DNA of 64,000 bases from Nanohaloarchaea archaeon B1-Br10_U2g19 (lineage in GTDB: Archaea > Nanohalarchaeota > Nanosalinia > Nanosalinales > Nanosalinaceae). The stretch's first letter is position 1. Each line of letters begins with the position of its first letter. The notes under the pieces are model-generated. The model made no database searches. It worked only from the letters and a program-made list of their open reading frames with translations, and was not told the DNA's origin. The stretch lies in assembly GCA_001563905.1 (NCBI GenBank), contig LKMO01000001.1:17286-81285 (forward strand), in the 5' to 3' direction. Made by a program: the position numbers and the translations under genes. Shown piece after piece: positions 1 to 9,523 of the stretch.

Positions 1-125
1 TGATTGGTAAAGCTGAAAAAGTTATTATATTTTCATACAATAAAAATCAGGATTCAGTACTTATCTCAAGTAACTTTGTGAAACTGATATAATATCTAAA
101 AACCTTCTTGAGTAAAACAGTTGGT

Positions 126-428
126 ATGTCTGAAGAACTATTATCTGATGAAAAGGTTAGAGAAAAACTGGAAAATCTTACAATATGGGGTTTCGAGAAC
201 GATAAACTTGTTACAAGAGTAGAGTTTGAAAACTATAAGGAGTCTGTTTTCTTTGCAAACACTGTTTTTGCCGTTGCTGAAGCAGAGTTCCACCATCCTA
301 AAGTAGTTGTGGAGTACGGTGCTGTAGAAGTTGATTTATGGAGCCATGATGTTGGAGGCGTGACTGAAAGAGATATCAAACTGGCTCAAAGAATCGAGGA
401 GAAACTTTCGGAGATAAAATGGAGCTGA
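126..428 (+). CDS. pterin-4a-carbinolamine dehydratase family protein
   Basis: ORF 108..428 (TTG at 108, internal ATG at 126 preferred). FFANTVFAVAEAEFHHPKVVVEYGAVEVDLWSHDVGGVTERDIKLA matches the PCD core (HHP.. / W.H..GG.T..D..LA). Confidence 0.85.
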   Translation: MSEELLSDEKVREKLENLTIWGFENDKLVTRVEFENYKESVFFANTVFAVAEAEFHHPKVVVEYGAVEVDLWSHDVGGVTERDIKLAQRIEEKLSEIKWS

Positions 429-434
429 TAACGT

Positions 435-890
435 ATCAGAGTTCCTGAAGACGCCGACAGAGACTTCACAGCCGGAGCATTTATTGTTAAAGATGAGAAA
501 GTGCTGTTGTTGAAGCATAGAAAGCTTGGTTTCTGGGTTCAGCCAGGAGGACATGTAGAAGGTAGAGAAACTCCTGATGAGGCTGCTGTAAGAGAGGCTA
601 GAGAAGAAACAGGTTTAGAAGTCGAGATAGTGCAAAGTTACTTACCCAAAACTGATTTTGAAAGAGCAGAGGATCTGCCGCAACCCTTTAATGTAAATCT
701 TCACCCTATAACTGAGGATCACTATCACTGTGACTTCCAGTATCTATGCCGAGTAACAGAAAAGACGGAGGAAGATCCTGAGTATGAGAGCGAGGATGTA
801 GACTGGTTCTCTGCAGAAGAACTAGACGGTGTTGAAATGCCTGAAAATGCTAGGATAACTGCTTTGAGAGCTTTGGAAGCTGCGGATTAA
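435..890 (+). CDS. NUDIX hydrolase; start codon unresolved
   Basis: Nudix box GGHVEGRETPDEAAVREAREETGLEV. The first Nudix strand (AGAFIVKDEKVLLLKH) lies upstream of the GTG start of the ORF track, so the CDS must start earlier. No ATG/GTG/TTG is in frame between the 426-431 stops and this strand. Confidence 0.75.
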   Translation: MRVPEDADRDFTAGAFIVKDEKVLLLKHRKLGFWVQPGGHVEGRETPDEAAVREAREETGLEVEIVQSYLPKTDFERAEDLPQPFNVNLHPITEDHYHCDFQYLCRVTEKTEEDPEYESEDVDWFSAEELDGVEMPENARITALRALEAAD

Positions 891-1327
891 CGAGTGTCAA
901 TTAAGCGGTCTTCGGAAATTGTTTTCTTATCTTCAGCGTCTTTCAGCATCTTGTGTCTATTCTTTTTTCTCAAATCGAGTTTTTTAGCAGCATCTATTTT
1001 GTAGAATTTTGTGTCTATAATTTCGTTTTCGGTGTCAGGATTACTTTCTCCTTCACCTACTATCTCTGAAAGGTATGTGAATACTATTACGTCTTCTCCT
1101 GTTCTTGCGCTTTCCTCGAAGTATATGGCTTTGAGTTCTTTGGGCTCTATTATGTGGCCTGTTTCTTCTAGAACTTCTCTCTTAACTCCTTCTTTAGGTT
1201 TTTCGCCTTCTTCTAGTTTGCCTCCAGGAAAGTCCCATAATCCTTTAACGTGTTCTTTGCCTTCCTGTACTAGAAGTATTTCCTCTTCTTGGTTTCTTAC
1301 TATTGCGGCGGCTGCTAGAATTGTCAT
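887..1327 (-). CDS. NUDIX hydrolase (MutT-like)
   Basis: GGKLEEGEKPKEGVKREVLEETGH Nudix box. Confidence 0.85.
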   Translation of the reverse strand: MTILAAAAIVRNQEEEILLVQEGKEHVKGLWDFPGGKLEEGEKPKEGVKREVLEETGHIIEPKELKAIYFEESARTGEDVIVFTYLSEIVGEGESNPDTENEIIDTKFYKIDAAKKLDLRKKNRHKMLKDAEDKKTISEDRLIDTR

Positions 1328-1363
1328 TTTTAAAATAAAAATAGGAGAAATGGATATGTTTTT

Positions 1364-1939
1364 CTAGAGAGCTCCGATTTCTCGGAGGTTCTCTTTTAGT
1401 GCTTCGATTCCGTTTCTAACGTCGTCGTAGGTTCTTCCTCCTGTACAGACAATTCTGCCTGATGAGAACAGTAGGAATACTACTTTCGGTTCGTCGATAC
1501 GGTATACTAGTCCTGGGAACTGTTCTGGTTCATACTCTGTTCCAACTAGTTCGAATGCTATCCTGTTTAGGTTGAGTGTGTGTTCTAGCTCTGAGGATGC
1601 AACCATGTTCTGTACTGTGATTTCTGGCTTGTTTGGGATATCGATTTCTGCTTCTCTTAGTTCATCGATAATCTTGTGTACTGCTTCCTTTGCCATGTCT
1701 GGGCTCTGGGTTCCTGTACATACTACTTTTCCTGATCCGAAGAGTAGTGCTGCAGCCTTCGGTTCTTCTAGTCTGTATACTAGTCCTGGGAACTGTTCTG
1801 GTTCATACTCTGTGTTCTCTAAATAGATTGCTATCCTGTCTAGAGGCATTCTTCTGTCTAGGGTTGTTGATGCTACTACGTTCTCAATTTTTATACCGTC
1901 ATCGTCGTCGAAACCTTCTTCGCTCATTTTTAATACCAC
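1364..1939 (-). CDS. tbp: TATA-box binding protein
   Basis: Two direct TBP repeats (ENVVASTTLDRRMPLDRIAIYLENTEYEPEQFPGLVYRL...; QNMVASSELEHTLNLNRIAFELVGTEYEPEQFPGLVYRI...). Confidence 0.97.
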   Translation of the reverse strand: MVLKMSEEGFDDDDGIKIENVVASTTLDRRMPLDRIAIYLENTEYEPEQFPGLVYRLEEPKAAALLFGSGKVVCTGTQSPDMAKEAVHKIIDELREAEIDIPNKPEITVQNMVASSELEHTLNLNRIAFELVGTEYEPEQFPGLVYRIDEPKVVFLLFSSGRIVCTGGRTYDDVRNGIEALKENLREIGAL

Positions 1940-1953
1940 CTTAGTGTGAGGCT

Positions 1954-1971
1954 GACTCTGAAAAGAGAGTC
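1954..1971 (-). promoter_or_regulatory. hairpin GACTCT-gaaaag-AGAGTC in the tbp leader, with palindromic CCTATATAGG at 1983-1992 upstream
   Basis: Direct inspection; lies between the TATA-like elements and the tbp start. Confidence 0.4.
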
Positions 1972-2104
1972 CTTTTAAATAGCCTATATAGGTCCATTTA
2001 AAAATGAACTCTTTTAAAAGGTGTGATTACAGCAGCTCAAGGATTAACCTACATAGCTTTCAATAATTGTATAAAAACAGGACGTCTGTATTTTTCTTAA
2101 GAAG

Positions 2105-2305
2105 ATGGACAAGACTACTAGACAGACAGTTCTTTTCATATCATTCATGTCTATGCTGGTAGCGACCTTCTTGTTCCTGTTTGTCTACTCTCCAGAACCT
2201 CTAGATATCTACAGACCTAGTGCGGAAGACATTATAGAAGGCTCACTGAACTTCTTGGAATGGGTAGGAGACACAATAATAGCTATCTTCAGAAGTATAT
2301 TCTAA
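2105..2305 (+). CDS. small single-pass membrane protein, unknown
   Basis: 66-aa ORF with N-terminal hydrophobic segment. Confidence 0.5.
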   Translation: MDKTTRQTVLFISFMSMLVATFLFLFVYSPEPLDIYRPSAEDIIEGSLNFLEWVGDTIIAIFRSIF

Positions 2306-2338
2306 AAATTTAAGAGAAAAAATATGTTGAAACGGTTT

Positions 2339-2914
2339 TTACTTACCGCGGTTGTCGTTAGCTCTTTGAGAAGGTCTTACCTTTTCAGCTCCCTTACCTT
2401 TGTTTCTAAGTCCTCGGGACTCTTTAGCTGAAGGTGTCAAACCTCTTTCAACTCTGTCACGTTTCTCTGTTATCCAGTTGAGATCATCATCGTTCTGGAT
2501 TTCAGATGCTTCAGGGTCAACCATGATTACTTCGAACCATTTGTAGTTACCGTCTTCGATAACCCAGTAAGAGTCTAGTACTTCTAGGTTCTTGTACTTC
2601 TTAGAAGCTCTCTCTTCTGCAATAACTTGCTTAGACTTTTTGGAAGAGTAACGGTTCTGTCCTGCAGTTCTTGGTCTTCTTCCGCCGGAAGGTCTTTCTC
2701 TTTTGCTTCCCCCTTTCTTTACACGAGATCTTATTACTTTAATACCGTTTTTAGCTTTGTATCCTTTACTTCTGGCTTTTGGTATCCGTGTCGGGTTTTC
2801 TGATTCAACTAAAGATTCTTCTTGTCTCCATTCGACAAGTCTCTGCTGCCATATCTCGTCGAGATTCTCTTTCGGTTGTTCGTACTGTTCCCGAGCATAT
2901 TTGTAGTAACTCAT
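2339..2914 (-). CDS. rpl15e: 50S ribosomal protein L15e
   Basis: MSYYKYAREQYEQP...RQEESLVESENPTRIPKARSKGYKAKNGIKVIRSRVKKGG...RPSGGRRPR; the 100-aa extension in the ORF track is spurious. Confidence 0.95.
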   Translation of the reverse strand: MSYYKYAREQYEQPKENLDEIWQQRLVEWRQEESLVESENPTRIPKARSKGYKAKNGIKVIRSRVKKGGSKRERPSGGRRPRTAGQNRYSSKKSKQVIAEERASKKYKNLEVLDSYWVIEDGNYKWFEVIMVDPEASEIQNDDDLNWITEKRDRVERGLTPSAKESRGLRNKGKGAEKVRPSQRANDNRGK

Positions 2915-3047
2915 TTTTTGTAGCCTCTTACAACCTAAAAATGACAGGAAAATATTATAAACTCTATTCAGGTTTACCGTGACTTTTTTGCTGTTACGAC
3001 TCCGAAACACATAAAACATAGATGTGTTATTATTCCGATGTGATACT

Positions 3048-3422
3048 ATGCATCCAGCTATAAAAATTGCTTTTGGAGCCTTGATGGTAATCATCGGCGT
3101 ATTCAGTTCAGTAACCTTCTGGGAAGAGCTACTAACATTAGTCCAGGCAAGTATCGGGCCACTACTGGTGCTTGTAGGTGCCTTTATAGTCTGGCTTGAA
3201 AGCGACGAACTCAAGATGAGAAGAGAACAGAAAAAACAACAGAGAAAAGGTTTTGAGAAGTTCGCAAATGAGTCAGATCAAAAGAAGGAAAAGAAAGAGA
3301 AGAAGGAGAAGAAGGCTGCTGAAGAACCTGAAGAGCAAGAAGGACATACCTGTTCTGACTGTGGAAAAACTTTCGACACTCAGAGAGGTCTAAGCATCCA
3401 TCGGGCACAGAAACACAAATAA
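3048..3422 (+). CDS. membrane-anchored C2H2 zinc-finger protein
   Basis: Two N-terminal hydrophobic segments, basic/acidic linker, C-terminal CSDCGKTFDTQRGLSIHRAQKH (C-x2-C-x12-H-x4-H). Confidence 0.75.
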   Translation: MHPAIKIAFGALMVIIGVFSSVTFWEELLTLVQASIGPLLVLVGAFIVWLESDELKMRREQKKQQRKGFEKFANESDQKKEKKEKKEKKAAEEPEEQEGHTCSDCGKTFDTQRGLSIHRAQKHK

Positions 3423-3461
3423 CGCAGCATAAAAGCTGCAAAGATTTATTTCTTTATTTTC

Positions 3462-5129
3462 TTATTGGCTATCGTATAGACTCCTTACTTTCTCGACATT
3501 ATCAGCCTCGTTCTTATCTTCTCGAAACTGTTTAAGTCTAGGGAAACGTAGAGCATATCCTGAAGAGTAGTTTGGAGATTTCTGTATCTCTTCGTACTCT
3601 GCTTCCACAATAACGTCAGGCCTGATTTTTATTTCCCGGCCTTCTTCTCTAACTATTAAGGGTTCTAAACGTTCGGTGAGCTCTTCTAGCTGCTCGTCTG
3701 TCAGCCCGGTAGCCATCTTACCGACTTCTAGGTACTCGTCTTTCTCAGGACTGTAACAGCCAAGCCTTAGACTTCCTATCCAGCCTTTTCTTCGGCCTTC
3801 TCCCCATTCTCCGCCTATGATCGCGAGATCAAGAGTCTCCATAACAGGTTTCAGTTTAACCATGTAGCCTACTCGTGACCCGGGCTTGTACTTTGCGTCC
3901 TGTTTCTTCATCATTATTCCTTCGTGTCCTTCACTCAGGGCTTTTTGCTGCATAGATGTAACTTTCTCTTCTTTGTCGGTCACTGTCCTGTCCACTAGTC
4001 TCAGCTCTCCTTCGACTTCTTCCACTATTTCTTCTAGCTTTGACCATCTCTCAGTATACTTTTTGTCAAGAAGAGACTCTTCGGAGTAGATGATATCAAA
4101 AGGTCTGAGTTCTACAGGTATCTGTTTTTCCAGTTTCTGGATATCATACTTTCTCTTTATCCTCTTCGATAGTTTCTGGAACGGAATACTTGAACCGTCT
4201 TCAGGATCGTAAGCAACTACTTCGGTATCGATAATACAGTTGCAGGCTTCCAGATTGTTTTTAGCAGCTCTAACTATATCCGGGAACTGTTTGGTAACAT
4301 CTTCCAATCTGCGGGTGAAAACCTTTACCTCCCCATCTTTTACGTGTATTTGAGCTCTCATTCCATCATACTTGTAATCGATAACAGCAGGTTTTCCAAC
4401 GGTTTCAAAGCCTTCATCTATAGTATCTACTTTTTTTGCTAGCATAGATTTTATTGGACGGAAAACCTGTATTTCTATTCTTCTGACCTCTTCAATACCT
4501 TCGGTACAGGCCTTTGCCACCTTTGAGAAATCGGTAGAAAGATCGTAGGCTCTTTGAATATCATCTGCATATTCTCCGTCAAAGAATGCTTCAGAAAGTG
4601 CGTCTCGTACTATGCCTTCTCCTACGCCCAGTCTCAGATTCTGTAGGACTGTTCTTGTTATATAACGTGCTTCTTCAGGACTTGCTGAAGATATCAAGTC
4701 GGCAACATGCTTCTTTTTTGTATCCATGTCGACGGAGTCAAGACTTTTTTCGCTCATTTTCGCTACTTTTTCAAGTCTTTGAAGCACTTTCTCTACGGTA
4801 AGGTCTTGGGACATTAGTCTTTGCTGGGTCTTGGTTTCGACCATTTCCTCTGCTACTATTCCAAGATCTCCTTTGTCTCTCCAAGCATCTTCTACGTCTC
4901 CTTTGCTTTTACCGGTTGCCTGGCTTATGATCTCTACCATTGTCTTACTGGAGATACCGAGATCAAGATCCTTCCATTCTGGGAACGGACGTCCCATTGC
5001 AAGCAGAACTATGTCTTCAATATTTTTTTCTGAGTCTTCGAAAAGTTCGGCTAGTATACTTGTTTTTTCGAGAGTAGACTGGGTTTCTCCGAGTCTGCTG
5101 TAGGTTTCAACCAGTTTTGAGTACTCCAT
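3462..5129 (-). CDS. lig: ATP-dependent DNA ligase
   Basis: Active site YKYDGMRAQIH, EGIMMKKQDAKYKPGSR, archaeal ligase I N-terminal domain. Confidence 0.96.
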   Translation of the reverse strand: MEYSKLVETYSRLGETQSTLEKTSILAELFEDSEKNIEDIVLLAMGRPFPEWKDLDLGISSKTMVEIISQATGKSKGDVEDAWRDKGDLGIVAEEMVETKTQQRLMSQDLTVEKVLQRLEKVAKMSEKSLDSVDMDTKKKHVADLISSASPEEARYITRTVLQNLRLGVGEGIVRDALSEAFFDGEYADDIQRAYDLSTDFSKVAKACTEGIEEVRRIEIQVFRPIKSMLAKKVDTIDEGFETVGKPAVIDYKYDGMRAQIHVKDGEVKVFTRRLEDVTKQFPDIVRAAKNNLEACNCIIDTEVVAYDPEDGSSIPFQKLSKRIKRKYDIQKLEKQIPVELRPFDIIYSEESLLDKKYTERWSKLEEIVEEVEGELRLVDRTVTDKEEKVTSMQQKALSEGHEGIMMKKQDAKYKPGSRVGYMVKLKPVMETLDLAIIGGEWGEGRRKGWIGSLRLGCYSPEKDEYLEVGKMATGLTDEQLEELTERLEPLIVREEGREIKIRPDVIVEAEYEEIQKSPNYSSGYALRFPRLKQFREDKNEADNVEKVRSLYDSQ

Positions 5130-5190
5130 GTTGAATAGTTTCTGAACTGAAATGTTTAAACAGTAGGCTCTACAATAAATACTTAGTTAG

Positions 5191-5835
5191 ATGAGCACTT
5201 TCGAATCCGTGATGGAGTTATCTTCATTTGAGACTTGTAGGAAAGAAGTTATATCTAGAAAAACTATAGGAAGAATTCTGGAGGCAGGTAGACAGGCTCC
5301 TTCTCCAGGAAATGTTCAGTCTTTAGAGTTTATAGTAGTTGAAGATGAGGATAGAAGAGAGATGCTTTCAGAGTCTGTAAATGATGAGAGAGTTGCCGAA
5401 GCACCTACATCAGTTATATTGGTGGAGGATGTTGATAGGATGACGAGGCATGTAGGCCATGATTTGAGTCAAGAGTTCTGTAATGCTGAAGTCGCGTGTT
5501 CTGTTCAGAACATGCGTTTAACAGCTGCAGATGAAGGTATATCATCTTGTTGGATAAGCGGTTTTGACGAGATGGTTGTTGCTGACCAGTTCAGTGTGCC
5601 TGACGGTAAAACGCCTTTGGCTGTTGTATCTTTCTGTTATACGGATGATCCTGTGAAGAGACCTCAGAAGTTTGGTTTAAACAGTGTTTGTTTCTATGAT
5701 GAGTATGGTAACCAGGTAGGAAGCGTTTTTGATGACTTTGAGTTTCCGGGAATAAAGGAGTCGAGTGAAGTCTATGGTAAGAAGGCGAAAGGATTAACCG
5801 ATAAGTTGAGGAGAAAAGTAAGGGAGTTTTTATAA
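5191..5835 (+). CDS. nitroreductase family protein
   Basis: SRKTIGRILEAGRQAPSPGNVQSLEFIVVED ... AACSVQNMRLTAADEGISSCWISGFDE pattern. Confidence 0.8.
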   Translation: MSTFESVMELSSFETCRKEVISRKTIGRILEAGRQAPSPGNVQSLEFIVVEDEDRREMLSESVNDERVAEAPTSVILVEDVDRMTRHVGHDLSQEFCNAEVACSVQNMRLTAADEGISSCWISGFDEMVVADQFSVPDGKTPLAVVSFCYTDDPVKRPQKFGLNSVCFYDEYGNQVGSVFDDFEFPGIKESSEVYGKKAKGLTDKLRRKVREFL

Positions 5836-5957
5836 ATATTAAGAATAAAGTATTGTTTACCGGGTAATAGTAAACCAAGTTCTGAAAAGTTACAGAACCG
5901 CATAAGGTTTATAACTACCCGTAGAAAACGATTTGTTAAAGAACGGTGTAAAAAACA

Positions 5958-6779
5958 ATGGTTGCGAGCCAAGAGACGCTAGACAAGCTTGAAGATATCG
6001 GATTGAATATGTACGAAAGGAAAATTTATTCAGCTCTATTAGGAAGAGGTGTATCAACAGCTGGTGAACTGTCAGAGATGACAAACGTACCTCGATCAAG
6101 AGCGTATGACGTACTTGAGTCTCTTGCAGAGAAAGGCTTCTCTGTAATCAAATCTTCGCAGCCAATGGAGTATGTAGCAATCCCTCCACAACAAGCAATC
6201 GAAAACATAAAGAAACAGCACCAGAAAGAACTAGAAGAAAAACTAAACAGACTAGACAACTTCAAAGGCTCAGAAGCCGTAGATGAACTAGAAAACTTAT
6301 ACGACCAAGGATTAGAACTTGTTGAACCTGAAGAAATGTCCGGATCACTGAAAGGAAGACATCAGATCCAACAACATATGGGAACAATGTTCCAAGAAGC
6401 TGATGAAAGTATCAAAATGGTTACTTCTGAGAAAGGACTCAAAGACCTACATGACAATCATGCAGACTTCCTTGCAGAAGCTAAAGATAAAGGAGTAAAC
6501 GTGAGAATTCTAGCTCCAGTATCAGATAATAACAAAGCAGAGTTTGAAGAACTAAGCCAAGTAGCTGAAGTAAGACACATGGAGCATAAAGAAGAGTTCA
6601 ATGTTCCAGAAGGAAGCTTCGCAGTAATCGACAACGACGCACTAACAATGTCAATGACTCATGAAGACGTCCACCAGACACAGGACACAGCATTCTGGAC
6701 AAAAAGCGGTCACATGGCCGACAACATGATGGAGCCAGTATTTGACATGCTCTGGCACCACTCCCAAGATCCTAAGTAA
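5958..6779 (+). CDS. TrmB family transcriptional regulator
   Basis: N-terminal wHTH (GLNMYERKIYSALLGRGVSTAGELSEMTNVPRSRAYDVLESLAEKGF) plus C-terminal sensor-like domain. Confidence 0.85.
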   Translation: MVASQETLDKLEDIGLNMYERKIYSALLGRGVSTAGELSEMTNVPRSRAYDVLESLAEKGFSVIKSSQPMEYVAIPPQQAIENIKKQHQKELEEKLNRLDNFKGSEAVDELENLYDQGLELVEPEEMSGSLKGRHQIQQHMGTMFQEADESIKMVTSEKGLKDLHDNHADFLAEAKDKGVNVRILAPVSDNNKAEFEELSQVAEVRHMEHKEEFNVPEGSFAVIDNDALTMSMTHEDVHQTQDTAFWTKSGHMADNMMEPVFDMLWHHSQDPK

Positions 6780-6888
6780 GTCCTAATACTTTTTTCCACA
6801 TATCCTTTTCTATTTAATTTAGCTTTCTAAGAACCCTACTATACTTTGATAGAAGAAATAAAATAAGAAAAGTAATTCTCGGGTTTAT

Positions 6889-7758
6889 TTACCCAAGTCT
6901 TGAGCTTAGATGGTATTCTTGGAACAGGTTAAGACCTGAATCAACAAACAGAAGATCTAAGAAGTTAAACGGTTGCTCAGTTTCAACTTTGAAAGTACTA
7001 AGCTCTTTCTCTGTCATGTTCTCTGCTTCTGCAACAGCTTCGTTCTGCCGTCCAAGAGTATCAACCATGTTGAGCTCTTCTGCTTCAGATCCTAGGATAA
7101 CTCGGCCTGTTTCAATCTCTTCAAGATCTTCTTCAGTTATGTTACGTTCCTGTTCTACAGTTAGTAGAAACTCTTCATGTACTTGGTCTATCAGGTTTTC
7201 AAGTACTTCTAATTCTTCATCAGTAGCGTTTTGGAACGGAGATCCGACCTCTTTGTACTCTCCTCCTGTCACATTCACATAGTTTATACCGTAGTTGTCA
7301 AGCAGTTCTGAGAACTCTAAGTAAGATCCTGTTACGCCTATGCTTCCTGTTAAACTTGCGGAGTCTGAAACTATTTTGTCACATCCTAGGGATGCTAGAT
7401 AGGCTCCTGATGCCGAAACGTCTCTGAAACGGCATACTGTAGGTACTTCTACAGAGTCTATTGAGTCCATAACTTCTTTGGAGGCTACAACTGCTCCTCC
7501 TCCGGAGTTCCACTCGTATATTATCGCGTCCGCACCTTGTTCTACTGCTTGGTCGTTCAGTTCATCTACTCTTTCAGGAGTAATAGCTTCTGATCCGAAG
7601 CCTCCGCTTGAAGGCATTATCTGGCCGTCCATTGAGATTACTCCGGCCTGTCCTTGGGCAGCGTCCCAGTTGTCCCAGCTGCTCCAGTCCCAGTTTAGAA
7701 ATGCGGTACTTAATCCTGTTAACATCAGTAAAATCAGTATTATAGCGTACTTTCTCAT
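6889..7758 (-). CDS. sppA: signal peptide peptidase SppA-like S49 serine peptidase
   Basis: N-terminal TM; DVSASGAYLASLGCDKIVSDSASLTGSIGV; GEYKEVGSPF with catalytic Lys. Confidence 0.88.
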   Translation of the reverse strand: MRKYAIILILLMLTGLSTAFLNWDWSSWDNWDAAQGQAGVISMDGQIMPSSGGFGSEAITPERVDELNDQAVEQGADAIIYEWNSGGGAVVASKEVMDSIDSVEVPTVCRFRDVSASGAYLASLGCDKIVSDSASLTGSIGVTGSYLEFSELLDNYGINYVNVTGGEYKEVGSPFQNATDEELEVLENLIDQVHEEFLLTVEQERNITEEDLEEIETGRVILGSEAEELNMVDTLGRQNEAVAEAENMTEKELSTFKVETEQPFNFLDLLFVDSGLNLFQEYHLSSRLG

Positions 7759-7813
7759 ACAAAATGTTTAGTGGTTGTGTCTCTTTTTAACTCTTGATGC
7801 ATATCTCAACCAT

Positions 7814-9388
7814 ATGACTAGTTTAAAACAGATCTCCAGGAAGATAATTGAAGATATAGAAAGCTCAGATATAGAGTCCAAAGACGATATTGAACAGAAA
7901 AAGAAGCAGTTGTGTCGGGAAACCTCTTTTGACGGTATGCCTAAGAACAGTGATATACTCAGGTTTGTTGAAGATGATGAGAAAAAAGCTAAGCATCTCT
8001 TGAAGACAAAGCCTATGCGTACAATATCTGGTATCGCAAACATCGCAATAATGGCACGTCCCGCTCCCTGTGGCGGAGGATGTATCTACTGTCCTAAAGG
8101 AAAGGATGCTCCTCAAAGCTATACTGGTAAGGAGCCAGCGACAAGAAGAGCTATCAGAAACAACTACGATCCTTTCAACCAGGTACATGATAGACTGAAC
8201 CAGTACGAAAAAAACGGTCACTCGATCGACAAGTCCAAGCTTATCGTTATGGGAGGAACCTTCCCGTTCCAAGATCCGGACTACCAGAAAGAGTTTTTGA
8301 AGAGAGCTTTTGACGGCTTCAACACTTATAGAGAGGGTGAAGAGTCTGAAACACTTGAAGAAGCACAGAAACAGAACGAAACCGCAGAGATAAGGAACGT
8401 TGGAGTAACCTTCGAAACAAGACCAGACATCTGTGAGACAGAACATATAGACAGGATACTTGAGATGGGGGGAACCCGTGTAGAGATGGGTGTACAGACC
8501 ATCTTCGATGAGACACACGAGCTTACAAACAGAGGTCACGGAATGGACAAAGTGGTTGAGGCTACTAGAAAACTGAAGAACGCAGGCTTCAAAGTATGTT
8601 ACCACTTAATGCTGGGTCTTCCTGGAGAAGATTATGAAGACGATATCAGGAAGTTTGAAGAAGTATTCTCTGATGAAAGGTATCAGCCTGATGAGATCAA
8701 GATATATCCTTGTGAGGTAATCCAGGGTACAGAGCTTTACAGACGTTATGAGGAAGGAGATTTCGATCCTATAAATGATGAAGAAGCTAAAGAACGACTG
8801 AAAGAGGTTCAGAAAAATATTTTACCGCCTCATGTACGCGTAAAACGAGTTATGCGTGACATACCTTCAACAGAGGTTGATGCAGGACCACAGCTAACGA
8901 ATATGCGGCAAATGGCGCTACAAGAGCTTCATAAAGAAGGAGAAAGATGTAGGTGTATCCGCTGTAGAGAAGTAGGCCACGTAAAAAGAACACATGATCT
9001 TGAACCAGAGAACGCTGAGCTTGTGGAAAGAGTCTATGATGCTTCAGGTGGAAAAGAGTTCTTCTTAAGCTATGAAGATACTGAAAAAGATATAATCATA
9101 GGATTCCTGCGTTTAAGAGCTCCTGAACAGAGTTTCCGTCCGGAAATAGATGAGAACTCGCTTATAGTAAGACAGCTGAAAGTTATGGGGAGCTCAACAG
9201 CAATAGGTAAAGAAGGAGAAGTACAGCACCAAGGATACGGAACCAAACTGATGAAACACGCTGAAGAAAAAGCCAGAGAGCTAGGAAAGGACAAGGTTGT
9301 TGTAATCTCTGCTGTAGGTACCCGTGAGTACTACAGAAAGTTTGGATATGAGAAAGAAGGACCTTACATGGTTAAAGATATAGAGTAG
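7814..9388 (+). CDS. elp3: Elp3-type tRNA uridine(34) acetyltransferase (radical SAM + GNAT)
   Basis: CGGGCIYCPKG...PQSYTGKEPATRRAIRNNYDPF; FPFQDPDYQKEFLKRAFDG; C-terminal GNAT HQGYGTKLMKHAEEKARE. Confidence 0.95.
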   Translation: MTSLKQISRKIIEDIESSDIESKDDIEQKKKQLCRETSFDGMPKNSDILRFVEDDEKKAKHLLKTKPMRTISGIANIAIMARPAPCGGGCIYCPKGKDAPQSYTGKEPATRRAIRNNYDPFNQVHDRLNQYEKNGHSIDKSKLIVMGGTFPFQDPDYQKEFLKRAFDGFNTYREGEESETLEEAQKQNETAEIRNVGVTFETRPDICETEHIDRILEMGGTRVEMGVQTIFDETHELTNRGHGMDKVVEATRKLKNAGFKVCYHLMLGLPGEDYEDDIRKFEEVFSDERYQPDEIKIYPCEVIQGTELYRRYEEGDFDPINDEEAKERLKEVQKNILPPHVRVKRVMRDIPSTEVDAGPQLTNMRQMALQELHKEGERCRCIRCREVGHVKRTHDLEPENAELVERVYDASGGKEFFLSYEDTEKDIIIGFLRLRAPEQSFRPEIDENSLIVRQLKVMGSSTAIGKEGEVQHQGYGTKLMKHAEEKARELGKDKVVVISAVGTREYYRKFGYEKEGPYMVKDIE

Positions 9389-9491
9389 TTAGAAATAGTT
9401 CGCCTATAGTTTCTCAGATTGATGGTCTTGATAGGGCATAAAGTCTGTATATTTGACTAGGTTAAGGTAGAGTGTTAGAAAAAGAAAAAGT

Positions 9492-9523
9492 GTTGGTCTC
9501 CCCTCCCGTTGAGGAGACTAACC
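9492..9523. terminator. 10-bp GC-rich hairpin between convergent genes
   Basis: GTTGGTCTCC-cctcccgttga-GGAGACTAAC; a T-rich tract follows on the minus strand. Confidence 0.5.

Noticed and set aside
2915-3214. N-terminal 100-aa extension of the L15e ORF
   Set aside because: Overlaps the divergent zinc-finger gene and is not L15e-like; the true start MSYYKY is at 2914.
8047-8140. Possible loss of Fe-S ligands in Elp3, parallel to ABCE1
   Set aside because: The CGGGCIYC motif is intact, so Elp3 looks like a normal radical-SAM enzyme.
7865-8605. 246-aa minus-strand ORF
   Set aside because: Antisense to elp3, with cysteine/phenylalanine-rich composition typical of a shadow ORF; elp3 is unambiguous.
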